Below are positions 7,741-14,267 of a stretch of 64,000 bases of DNA, in pieces. This stretch comes from Bacteroidetes bacterium HGW-Bacteroidetes-5 (GTDB lineage: Bacteria > Bacteroidota > Bacteroidia > Bacteroidales > UBA932). The position numbers and the translations under genes were made by a program. The stretch lies in the NCBI GenBank assembly GCA_002842515.1, contig PHDC01000001.1, positions 1,984,001 to 2,048,000 of the forward strand, read 5' to 3'. The first letter of the stretch is position 1, and the number at the start of each line of letters is the position of its first letter. The notes beneath the pieces were generated by a model. The model saw only the letters and a list, made by a program, of their open reading frames with translations, ran no database searches and was not told the origin of the DNA.

Positions 7741-8514
7741 GTGATTGTGGGGAAGATTAGAAAACTTTCGTCGGAAGGTATTTATCACGTTTATTTCAGA
7801 GGATCATCTCGAAGAGTAATATTCTATGACGATGAAGACCGTAAGTTGTTCTGTAATTGCATTAACAAAGCGGCAAAAAAATTTAAAACAAAAATTTTAG
7901 CATACGCTTTAATGGATAATCATATCCATCTGCTTGTAAAAACAAATTTTTTGAGCAAGTTTGTTTCTAGCTTAAAAATCTCTTTTATAAGGCCTTATTA
8001 TAAAAAATACTTCCTAACGGATAGTCTGTTTGGGTCTAGATTTGGAAGCTCAGTAAAAGAAAGTACCTTAAGTATAAAGAAGTGTATTCTTTATATCCTG
8101 GCCAATCCTTTAAAAGCAGGATTATGTGCAGATATTTCGGAGTATAGGTGGATTTCATTTGAAAATGGTTTCAAAGATGTAGAAGTAGACAATACCTTTA
8201 TCAATTTCTATTTTGATTCAAAGGAGAACCTTAGAGATCAGGTAAAAAGCTCGCTGGAGATAAAAGAGTTGGATATAGTTGAAAAAGAGGATGTGTGGTG
8301 TAAAACGACTTTTTTTGATTTAGCAGAATTGTTGCACAAAATTCTGGCAGGTAGAAAGATAAGCCTTCTGTCTAAAAAAGAGTTGTTCGAAATTAAGAAC
8401 AAATTACTATTAGAGTCATCTGCAACTTATTCTCAGATAGCATCGCTCTTAAATGTGAGTTTAAAGTTTGTCTTATACAAGAGTGCAAGGAAAAATCATC
8501 TCAGAGATATATAG
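7741..8514 (+). CDS. REP-associated tyrosine transposase (Y1_Tnp / IS200-like HUH family)
   Basis: Single-strand DNA transposase that nicks REP-type hairpins through a catalytic tyrosine. The 257-residue protein shows the family N-terminus GIYHVYFRGSSRRVIF, the metal-binding HUH motif in MDNHIHLLVK (His61, His63), and the catalytic-helix region CILYILANPLKAGL with Tyr118. The C-terminal part (about 190-257) has a helix-turn-helix-like segment (YSQIASLLNVSLKFVLY), as in many RAYTs. No ATG fits: the first GTG is at 7741, but AGGAGG at 7735-7740 suits the second GTG at 7747 better. The last codons (NHLRDI) are read from within the right repeat, so gene end and repeat overlap. Confidence 0.9.
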   Translation: MIVGKIRKLSSEGIYHVYFRGSSRRVIFYDDEDRKLFCNCINKAAKKFKTKILAYALMDNHIHLLVKTNFLSKFVSSLKISFIRPYYKKYFLTDSLFGSRFGSSVKESTLSIKKCILYILANPLKAGLCADISEYRWISFENGFKDVEVDNTFINFYFDSKENLRDQVKSSLEIKELDIVEKEDVWCKTTFFDLAELLHKILAGRKISLLSKKELFEIKNKLLLESSATYSQIASLLNVSLKFVLYKSARKNHLRDI

Positions 8515-8604
8515 CTAAAAACTTTAATTTCAACAAATTAATGGCGAAGCATTCACTGTGATAAGTGATTATCTACCAACACTTTGGCACTACAGCCCTG
8601 AGAT
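8498..8604. repeat. Right REP-like hairpin of the RAYT unit
   Basis: ATCTCAGAGATATATAGC (from 8498) is partner to GGCACTACAGCCCTGAGAT (ending 8604). Compared with the left copy it is inverted and more diverged in the inner arm; it includes the transposase stop codon. Confidence 0.75.
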
Positions 8605-8617
8605 GAAATCCACCAGT

Positions 8618-8650
8618 AAAAAAAAGCACCCTCAAAAAGGGTGCTTTTTT
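8618..8650. terminator. Bidirectional terminator at the end of the rplM-rpsI-rpsB-tsf operon
   Basis: GCACCC (8626-8631) and GGGTGC (8639-8644) form a stem with a 7-nt loop, with an A-run before and a T-run after. On the minus strand it ends the ribosomal operon about 75 bp after the tsf stop; on the plus strand it also blocks read-through from the transposase. Confidence 0.85.
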
Positions 8651-8723
8651 ATATTACCGACTATCTAGCTTGAGATTGATTACCGGCTGTCAAACTTTGC
8701 ATTACCGACTATCAAGGGATAGA

Positions 8724-9548
8724 TTAGTCGTTGAGTGAGTAGCGGTAGAAACCGGTTATTTTAACCTCAGGGTCAATTGTTTTGAGGTATTGTGCAACTG
8801 TGATTTTACCGTCTTTAACGAAGATTTGCTCTTCGAGAGTGCTCTCTTTGAAGAATTTGTTAAGCTTGCCTTGTGCAATTTGCTCAACCATATTCTCCGG
8901 CTTACCCTCTTCACGAATCTGAATGCGGTAGATCTCCAGCTCTTTCTCAATCACAGATTGAGGGCAGGTGTCTTTGCTTACAGATACAGGGCTCATTGCA
9001 GTAATCTGCATAGCCACATCGCGTCCAACTTCCAGGCTTACAGCTTTTGAGAAACCAACGATTGTTGCAAGTTTTCCGTTTGTGTGGATGTATGTTGCAA
9101 TATATGGTGCCTCAAGTTTGTTGTAGAATGGAATTGCGTGTTTTTCGCCACTTTTACCGGTTTGGCTGGTTACAGCCTCTTCGATTGTAACATCTCCCAT
9201 CTTGGTTGCATTAAGTTGTGCAAGATCTGCAGGGAAAGATTTAAGAGCGATATCTGCAATTGTGTTGGCAAGTTGCTGGAATTCGGTATTCTTAGCAACG
9301 AAATCTGTTTCGCAGCCCAGGCAAACGAGGATAGCTTTATCGTTACTCTCATTAGCTTTTGCAATAACGGAGCCCTCAGTTGTATCTCTGTCTGCTCTCT
9401 TTGCAGCAATTAATTTACCTTTTTCACGGATGATATCTTTTGCTTTATCAAAGTCGCCGTTTGCCTCAACAAGGGCTCCTTTGCAGTCCATCATACCGGC
9501 ACCGGTCATCTGACGCAGTTTGGCAACGTCTGTTGCTTTTATTTCCAT
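8724..9548 (-). CDS. tsf: Elongation factor Ts
   Basis: Nucleotide-exchange factor that recycles EF-Tu·GDP to EF-Tu·GTP in the cytoplasm. The protein of about 274 residues has the N-terminal UBA-like domain (EIKATDVAKLRQMTGAGMMD, then DCKGALVEANGDFDKAKDII) and the EF-Tu contact region with the conserved ETDFVA (CETDFVAKN). The start is ATG at 9546-9548, matching the family start MEIKATDV; an upstream TTG would add only two residues. It is the last gene of the ribosomal operon, 51 bp after rpsB, the standard order. Between it and the terminator (8653-8713) ATTACCGACTATC appears twice, with a third variant between, at uneven spacing. Confidence 0.97.
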   Translation of the reverse strand: MEIKATDVAKLRQMTGAGMMDCKGALVEANGDFDKAKDIIREKGKLIAAKRADRDTTEGSVIAKANESNDKAILVCLGCETDFVAKNTEFQQLANTIADIALKSFPADLAQLNATKMGDVTIEEAVTSQTGKSGEKHAIPFYNKLEAPYIATYIHTNGKLATIVGFSKAVSLEVGRDVAMQITAMSPVSVSKDTCPQSVIEKELEIYRIQIREEGKPENMVEQIAQGKLNKFFKESTLEEQIFVKDGKITVAQYLKTIDPEVKITGFYRYSLND

Positions 9549-9599
9549 ATTCAATATATAATAAAAACGTTAATACTTAGTTTGTTCTGCCTTAGGCTC

Positions 9600-10736
9600 T
9601 TACTCTTTTTCCGGAGCAGGCTCAACGGCAACCTCAGGATTGGCCTCAACAGGTACCTCAGGAGCAGGTTCAACGGCAACCTCAGGAACGGCCTCAACCG
9701 GTACCTCAGGAGCAGGTTCAACGGCAACCTCAGGAGTGACCTCAACAGGTACCTCTGGAGTAACCTCAACGGCAACCTCTTTCACCTCTTCGGCTACAAC
9801 GGGAGCTGCTGCTGCCACAGCGGCAACAACTGCCGGTGCTTCTGCTTTCACTTCTGCTTTCACCTCTGCTTTCGCTGGGTGAGCTGCTGCTTTCGTATCT
9901 GCTTTCACTGCCGGAGCCTCTGCTTTCACCTCTTCCTCTTCGGTTATGTCGTCAAATTTAGAGGGTTTGCGAGGGCGGATTTTTTTAGAGTTGTTGTCTG
10001 AGTAGCTCTCTTTGCTCTCCGGAGCAGAACCCTCTTTCTCTTTTTCCAGTTTTCTCTCCGAAAGACCTTCGGAAATTGCCTGGCAGATTACATCCATTAC
10101 AAGAGAGATCGATTTTGCGGCGTCGTCGTTTGCAGGAATCACATAATCAATCGGACCCGGATCGCAGCAGGTATCAACCATAGCGATTACTGGTATATTC
10201 AGACGATTTGCCTCTTTTACGGCGTTCATCTCTTTTTGGATGTCAATGATAAATAGGGCAGATGGCAGTCTGTTAAGATCTGCAATAGAACCAAGGTTCT
10301 TTTCTAGTTTTGCTCTCTGGCGTGTAACCTGAAGTTTTTCACGTTTTGCCAGTGTTTCGAAAGTACCGTCTGTCATCATTTTGTCGATGGTGTTCATCTT
10401 CTTAACCGCCTTACGAATTGTAGGGAAGTTAGTTAGCATTCCACCAGGCCAACGCTCTGTAACATATGGCATATTTACTGCAAGCGCTTTTTCAGATACG
10501 ATATCTTTCGCCTGTTTTTTTGTAGCTACGAAAAGGATTTTGCGGCCTGCGCGAGCAAGTTGCTTCATCACATTTGCAGCCTCATCTATTTTGATAACGG
10601 TCTTGTGCAGGTCAATGATGTGGATCCCATTTTTTTCCATAAAAATGTAGGGAGCCATCTTTGGATTCCATTTCCTCTTAAGGTGGCCAAAGTGTACACC
10701 TGCATCAAGTAGATCTTGGAAATTTGTTCTAGGCAT
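9600..10736 (-). CDS. rpsB: 30S ribosomal protein S2 with a 150-residue acidic repeat tail
   Basis: Small-subunit ribosomal protein. The core is normal: from MPRTNFQDLLDAGVHFGHLK through ATKKQAKDIV, RWPGGMLTNFPTI and PVIAMVDTCCDP to about residue 228. The protein then continues to residue 378, much longer than the usual 230-280. The extra part is first Lys/Glu/Ser-rich, then Ala/Lys-rich, then a Val-Glu-Pro tail with units of the VEPAPEVPVE type, encoded by an exact 48-bp DNA repeat. The start is the ATG at 10734-10736; an in-frame extension upstream lacks family similarity. It lies 170 bp after rpsI. The tail is probably disordered and exposed on the ribosome; its role is unknown. Confidence 0.95.
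   Translation of the reverse strand: MPRTNFQDLLDAGVHFGHLKRKWNPKMAPYIFMEKNGIHIIDLHKTVIKIDEAANVMKQLARAGRKILFVATKKQAKDIVSEKALAVNMPYVTERWPGGMLTNFPTIRKAVKKMNTIDKMMTDGTFETLAKREKLQVTRQRAKLEKNLGSIADLNRLPSALFIIDIQKEMNAVKEANRLNIPVIAMVDTCCDPGPIDYVIPANDDAAKSISLVMDVICQAISEGLSERKLEKEKEGSAPESKESYSDNNSKKIRPRKPSKFDDITEEEEVKAEAPAVKADTKAAAHPAKAEVKAEVKAEAPAVVAAVAAAAPVVAEEVKEVAVEVTPEVPVEVTPEVAVEPAPEVPVEAVPEVAVEPAPEVPVEANPEVAVEPAPEKE
9610..9779. repeat. 48-bp tandem repeat inside rpsB
   Basis: The block ACGGCAACCTC recurs at 9625, 9673, 9721 and 9769, an exact 48-bp (16-codon) period with about 3.5 copies. It encodes the Val-Glu-Pro tail of S2. Such repeats are prone to gain or loss by slippage, so tail length may vary between strains. 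Confidence 0.9.
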
Positions 10737-10906
10737 TTTTAAAATTCTTTTTTTAAAATAATTTGTTTTTCTCTTTTCTTCAATCCGCAGTAGCATCTAT
10801 TAGATGGTCTTCCGGATTTTCCGCAGCAGGACAAACTGGGGTAGCTGAACTATGCAGATCCTTCGTTTTGTTTCCGTGCTGTGCATTTTTAATCTGCAAA
10901 CAAACT

Positions 10907-11296
10907 CTAACGTTTGCTGAATTGGAAGCGCTTACGTGCACCTGGTTGTCCCGGTTTCTTTCTCTCAACCTCTCTAGGGTCGCGGGTCAGAAGTCCGTTG
11001 GACTTGAGGACAGGGCGATACTGCTCTGCATCAATTTTGCAGAGAGCGCGGGCAATTGCAAGCCTTAAAGCCTCTGCCTGACCTTTTTGTCCGCCGCCAT
11101 CAAGATTTACTCTGATGTCGAACATTCCTAGGGTGTTGGTGAGCTCCAGTGCTTGTCTTACGATGTAGTGAAGAGTCTCCTCTTTGAAGTAAACTTCGAG
11201 AGGACGCTCGTTAATCGTAATGTTGCCTTTTCCTGAGTTTACATAAACGCGAGCAACTGCTGATTTTCGTCTTCCAAGGGCGTTAATTAATTCCAT
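10907..11296 (-). CDS. rpsI: 30S ribosomal protein S9
   Basis: Small-subunit protein whose C-terminal tail reaches the P-site tRNA. The 129 residues include the N-terminal [20 protein letters not shown] and the family block [19 protein letters not shown]; the basic C-terminus [18 protein letters not shown] ends in the invariant Ser-Lys-Arg. It lies 9 bp after rplM, as in nearly all bacteria. A gap of 170 bp separates it from rpsB; I see no promoter or known leader there, only a small palindrome (CATCTATTAGATG). Confidence 0.97.
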   Translation of the reverse strand: MELINALGRRKSAVARVYVNSGKGNITINERPLEVYFKEETLHYIVRQALELTNTLGMFDIRVNLDGGGQKGQAEALRLAIARALCKIDAEQYRPVLKSNGLLTRDPREVERKKPGQPGARKRFQFSKR

Positions 11297-11305
11297 GCTC
11301 TTTGT

Positions 11306-11758
11306 TTAAATTTCGTTTAAATGAATTTCTTTTGGTTGCTGAGCCTGATGAGGATGTTCCGATCCTACGTAAACGAACAGGTTGCGAAACAACTCTGCAC
11401 CAAGACGATTTTTCGGAAGCATACCCTTCACGGCGTGCTCTACTACTGCCAACGGCTTACGGGTTAGCAACTCCTTAGGGGAGGCAAACCTTTGACCGCC
11501 GGGATAACCGGTGTGACGAACATACACTTTGTCTGTCATCTTCTTACCCGTCAGACGGACTTTCTCGGCATTGATAACGATAACGTTATCTCCGCAGTCC
11601 ACGTGAGGGGTAAAGCTTGGCTTGTTTTTGCCACGCAGAATAAGTGCTATTCTGGATGCAAGCCTTCCTACTACCTGATCGGTTGCATCAATAACTACCC
11701 ACTCCTTAGTGACGGTAGCCTTGTTGGCCGAAACAGTCTTGTAACTCAATGTGTCCAC
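11306..11758 (-). CDS. rplM: 50S ribosomal protein L13
   Basis: Large-subunit assembly protein, first gene of the rplM-rpsI-rpsB-tsf operon. The 150 residues show WVVIDATDQVVGRLAS near the N-terminus, RGKNKPSFTPHVDCGDNVIVINAEK, YVRHTGYPGG and a C-terminal NRLGAELFRNLFVYVGSEHPHQAQQP, all typical of the family. The first residues (MDTLSYKTVSANKATVTKE) match the usual Bacteroidales start. It is transcribed from a strong -33/-7 promoter shared head-to-head with the dihydrouridine synthase gene. Confidence 0.97.
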   Translation of the reverse strand: MDTLSYKTVSANKATVTKEWVVIDATDQVVGRLASRIALILRGKNKPSFTPHVDCGDNVIVINAEKVRLTGKKMTDKVYVRHTGYPGGQRFASPKELLTRKPLAVVEHAVKGMLPKNRLGAELFRNLFVYVGSEHPHQAQQPKEIHLNEI

Positions 11759-11800
11759 TTTCTTGATCTTTAGATTAATACGTTAATTTTGCTGCGATGA

Positions 11801-11815
11801 CCCTATAAAATAGGG
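11801..11815 (-). other. Hairpin at the 5' end of the rplM mRNA
   Basis: CCCTAT-AAA-ATAGGG forms a perfect 6-bp stem that lies just where transcription should start (about 11814) from the promoter at 11821-11828. The mRNA would begin with this hairpin. It may stabilise the transcript or serve control; no T-run follows. Confidence 0.4.
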
Positions 11816-11820
11816 GGCTG

Positions 11821-11828
11821 CAAAGATA
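11821..11828 (-). promoter_or_regulatory. Promoter of the ribosomal protein operon
   Basis: TATCTTTG (-7) lies 19 bp after TTTG (11848-11851, -33) on the minus strand, a near-ideal Bacteroidota promoter about 65 bp upstream of the rplM ATG. Confidence 0.7.
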
Positions 11829-11894
11829 AAACTATTTTTGGAAGTGACAAAATCCTTGATAACTGTTGCATTTTTTTATTATAATTCAATTATC

Positions 11895-11902
11895 TACTTT
11901 TG
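11895..11902 (+). promoter_or_regulatory. -7 element for the dihydrouridine synthase gene
   Basis: TACTTTTG matches TAnnTTTG. It covers the upstream TTG codon at 11900, so the true start must be the later ATG at 11924. Confidence 0.5.
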
Positions 11903-11923
11903 TCTCCCAAAGTTCCAATAAAG

Positions 11924-12943
11924 ATGAAAATTGCAGATATTGAGTTGGGAGAGTATCCCCTTTTTCTGGCACCTATGGAGGATGTGACCGATCCATCTTT
12001 CCGTTATATCTGCAAAGAGTTTGGAGCCGATGTTATGTACACAGAGTTTGTCTCCTCGGACGCGCTCATAAGGGATGCAAAAAAAGCTCACGAAAAGCTA
12101 CTCATCTACCCATACGAATTCCCTATAGGAATACAGATTTACGGACACCTCACCGAACCTATGGTGGAGGCTGCAGTTATGGCTGCAAGTGTCAACCCCT
12201 CCTTCATTGACATAAATTTCGGATGTCCGGTAAATAAGATTGCGAACAGGGGAGCAGGGTCGGGGATGATGCGATATCCGGAGAAGATGCTGGAGATTAC
12301 CAGAAGAGTGGTGGATGCAGTTAAGATTCCGGTTACAGTTAAGACAAGATTAGGCTGGGATGAGAAGAGTAAGATTATAGTAGAACTTGCAGAACAACTG
12401 CAGGATACAGGCATTGCGGCACTTACCGTTCACGGGCGCACAAGGTCTCAGATGTACAAAGGAGAGGCAGACTGGTCTCTGATAGGAGATATCAAGAAAA
12501 ATCCAAGGATGCATATACCTATTATAGGTAACGGCGATATAACCTCTGCAGATGGTGCAAAAAAAGCTTTCGAAACATATGGAGTGGATGGTATAATGAT
12601 AGGTAGGGCAACCTATGGGAAACCCTGGCTCTTCCGGGAGATTAAACACTATCTGCAAACAGGGGAGCATCTCCCGGACCAGAGTGTTAACGAGAGGGCA
12701 GATATTGCAATAAGGCATCTGCTTAAATCTGTTGAAGTTAAAGGGGAGAGAGTGGGGGTTCTGGAGATGAGACGACACCTCTCCAGCTATTTTAAATCTC
12801 TTCCGAACTTCAAGGAGTTAAGAATGAAACTTGTTACAGAGGGTGATTATAGGGAGGTTATAAAATTAATTGAGATAATTAGGGAGAGATATGGGGCAGA
12901 TGAGAGCAAATTAAGTAAGTTTGCATCTGAAAACTTCGGGTAA
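11924..12943 (+). CDS. dusB: tRNA-dihydrouridine synthase (DusB type)
   Basis: FMN enzyme that reduces uridine to dihydrouridine in the D-loop of tRNA using NADPH. The protein of about 339 residues is a TIM barrel with the Dus N-terminus FLAPMEDVTDPSFR, the catalytic-Cys region INFGCPVNKI-NRGAGSGMM, the FMN-binding VKTRLGWD and LTVHGRTRSQMYKGEADW, and the phosphate site IGNGDITSADGA-KAFETYGVDGIMIGRATYG. The ATG at 11924 is chosen because the in-frame TTG at 11900 lies within the promoter. It is followed 39 bp later by lpxK, probably in one transcript. As an FMN enzyme it does not by itself explain the flavin receptor upstream. Confidence 0.93.
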   Translation: MKIADIELGEYPLFLAPMEDVTDPSFRYICKEFGADVMYTEFVSSDALIRDAKKAHEKLLIYPYEFPIGIQIYGHLTEPMVEAAVMAASVNPSFIDINFGCPVNKIANRGAGSGMMRYPEKMLEITRRVVDAVKIPVTVKTRLGWDEKSKIIVELAEQLQDTGIAALTVHGRTRSQMYKGEADWSLIGDIKKNPRMHIPIIGNGDITSADGAKKAFETYGVDGIMIGRATYGKPWLFREIKHYLQTGEHLPDQSVNERADIAIRHLLKSVEVKGERVGVLEMRRHLSSYFKSLPNFKELRMKLVTEGDYREVIKLIEIIRERYGADESKLSKFASENFG

Positions 12944-12982
12944 CCAATATTAACTTAACCAAAATTACACTACAAATAAAAA

Positions 12983-14026
12983 ATGAAATCTTTTTTCATT
13001 AACAAAATAGTTCTGTTTCCTTACTACCTCACCCTTAAGATTAGGCACTATCTCTACGATAACGGAATATTCAAATCCTATAAATTTGATCTCCCGGTTA
13101 TTTCAATAGGCAATATATCGGCCGGAGGAACAGGCAAAACTCCTCATACCGAATTTATTGTAAGGGAGTTGCTCCAAGATTACAGAGTAGCGGTTTTATC
13201 CAGAGGGTATGGAAGGAGGAGCAAGGGGTTTAGATTTGTAGAGACCACAAACAGTGCATTAGAGGCCGGAGACGAGCCGTTGCAGATAAAGATGAAATTT
13301 CCCGGAGTTACAGTGGCTGTGGATGGAGACAGAGTAAGGGGAATAAATACACTTATGCAGATGGAGCCTCCCATAAGACCCGAAGTTATTGTGATGGACG
13401 ATGCATTTCAACACCGGCGAGTAATCCCGGGGCTGAGTCTTCTACTGATAGATTACAGGTATCCCCCTCAGGAGGATAACCTGCTGCCTGTTGGCAGACT
13501 TAGAGATTTGCCGGAGCAGATGAAGAGGGCAGATGCAGTAATTGTAACAAAATGTCCGCCGGAGCTTTCAGATCAGGAGATCTTTATGTGGAGAAACCAG
13601 TTGATGGTAATGCCTCACCAAAAACTTCTCTTCTCAGCAATACAGTACGGAGAGCCTGTGGCTATTTTTGAAGAGGGAGACAAGAGATATACATACTCAA
13701 ACTTTGCAATACTGCTCACTGCAATAGCAAATCCCAAGCCTCTGGAGTATCACCTTCTTAATCGGTATAAAATCATTAAAAAGGTTCACTATAGAGATCA
13801 TCACTACTTTACGAAGTATGATGCATCGAAAATAAATTCTTTGGTAAAAAAATATCCTAAAGCAGTAATATTCACCACAGAAAAAGATTCTCAAAGATTG
13901 AAAGGGTTGACAAGGCTCAGTAGTGAAACCAAAAAAAGAATCTTCTCACTTCCAATTGAAGTTGCGATTCTTAATGGTAATGGTGAGGTTTTGTCAAAAT
14001 TGTTAAAGGAATCTATTATTGGATAA
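12983..14026 (+). CDS. lpxK: Tetraacyldisaccharide 4'-kinase
   Basis: Phosphorylates the 4' position of the lipid A disaccharide precursor to make lipid IVA at the inner membrane. The 347-residue protein has an N-terminal membrane-associated helix, the Walker A loop GNISAGGTGKT (residues 43-53), LSRGYGRRSKGF, GDEPLQ, the Walker B-like VIVMDDAFQHRRV and the nucleotide-binding LLPVGRLRDLP. Length and order match LpxK of Bacteroidales. It lies downstream of dusB and, with waaA in this window, shows that the organism makes Kdo-lipid A. Confidence 0.95.
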   Translation: MKSFFINKIVLFPYYLTLKIRHYLYDNGIFKSYKFDLPVISIGNISAGGTGKTPHTEFIVRELLQDYRVAVLSRGYGRRSKGFRFVETTNSALEAGDEPLQIKMKFPGVTVAVDGDRVRGINTLMQMEPPIRPEVIVMDDAFQHRRVIPGLSLLLIDYRYPPQEDNLLPVGRLRDLPEQMKRADAVIVTKCPPELSDQEIFMWRNQLMVMPHQKLLFSAIQYGEPVAIFEEGDKRYTYSNFAILLTAIANPKPLEYHLLNRYKIIKKVHYRDHHYFTKYDASKINSLVKKYPKAVIFTTEKDSQRLKGLTRLSSETKKRIFSLPIEVAILNGNGEVLSKLLKESIIG

Positions 14027-14186
14027 CAATTTCTTACTATTTCAATCTGTATAAATACTCTTTATTATCTTGCCATATTTTCTTCTGCTACCACATTTAG
14101 ATACCAACTTATTAAAAAATAGATGTAAATTATAACTTACAGAGTGATTTTGTATGTTAAATTTAAGCTTCTATGCTTTTTTTTAC

Positions 14187-14194
14187 TATTTTTG
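14187..14194 (+). promoter_or_regulatory. -7 element for the first SusC/SusD operon
   Basis: TATTTTTG matches TAnnTTTG; transcription would start near 14201 and leave a leader of about 67 nt. A TTTG at 14149-14152 is too far upstream to be a standard -33. The intergenic stretch of 241 bp shows nothing else of note except the leader motif below. Confidence 0.45.
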
Positions 14195-14246
14195 CGTATT
14201 ATAGTTTGAATTACTATGAAAAAATAACCACACAAAAATTCAATTA

Positions 14247-14260
14247 TTAACCTAAAATTT
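14247..14260 (+). promoter_or_regulatory. Conserved leader motif before SusC gene 1
   Basis: TTAACCTAAAATTT sits 7 nt before the start codon ATGCATGTTTCA. The second SusC gene has nearly the same arrangement (21215-21228, then ATGTATGTTTCA). Outside the coding region such conservation suggests a shared translation-initiation element. Confidence 0.45.
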
Positions 14261-14267
14261 TTAACTC

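Larger units (their letters stand above)
7576..8604 (+). mobile_element. RAYT transposon unit: REP-like hairpin, transposase, inverted REP-like hairpin
   Basis: The transposase gene is bracketed by two hairpin repeats of 106 and 107 bp (7576-7681 and 8498-8604). The right one matches the reverse complement of the left one in its conserved tips (ATCTCAG-G-TGTAGTGCCAAA and ATCTCAGAGAT-TA-GCTAAAAA). This is the layout of REP-associated tyrosine transposases (REPtrons), in which the enzyme acts on REP hairpins as single strands. No target-site duplication is expected for this class and I could not recognise one. Confidence 0.8.

Noticed and set aside
9610..9779. Regular 48-bp repeats considered as a CRISPR array
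   Set aside because: The repeats are contiguous without unique spacers and lie in frame inside rpsB.
9582..10001. Long open frames on the plus strand opposite the rpsB tail, rich in Thr/Ser/Gly or Arg/Asn
   Set aside because: They mirror the 48-bp repeat of the rpsB tail; the minus-strand frame continues directly from a perfect S2 core, so the antisense frames are by-products of the repeat.
11900..11923. TTG at 11900 as start of dusB
   Set aside because: It lies in the -7 element TACTTTTG; the ATG at 11924 gives the normal Dus N-terminus.
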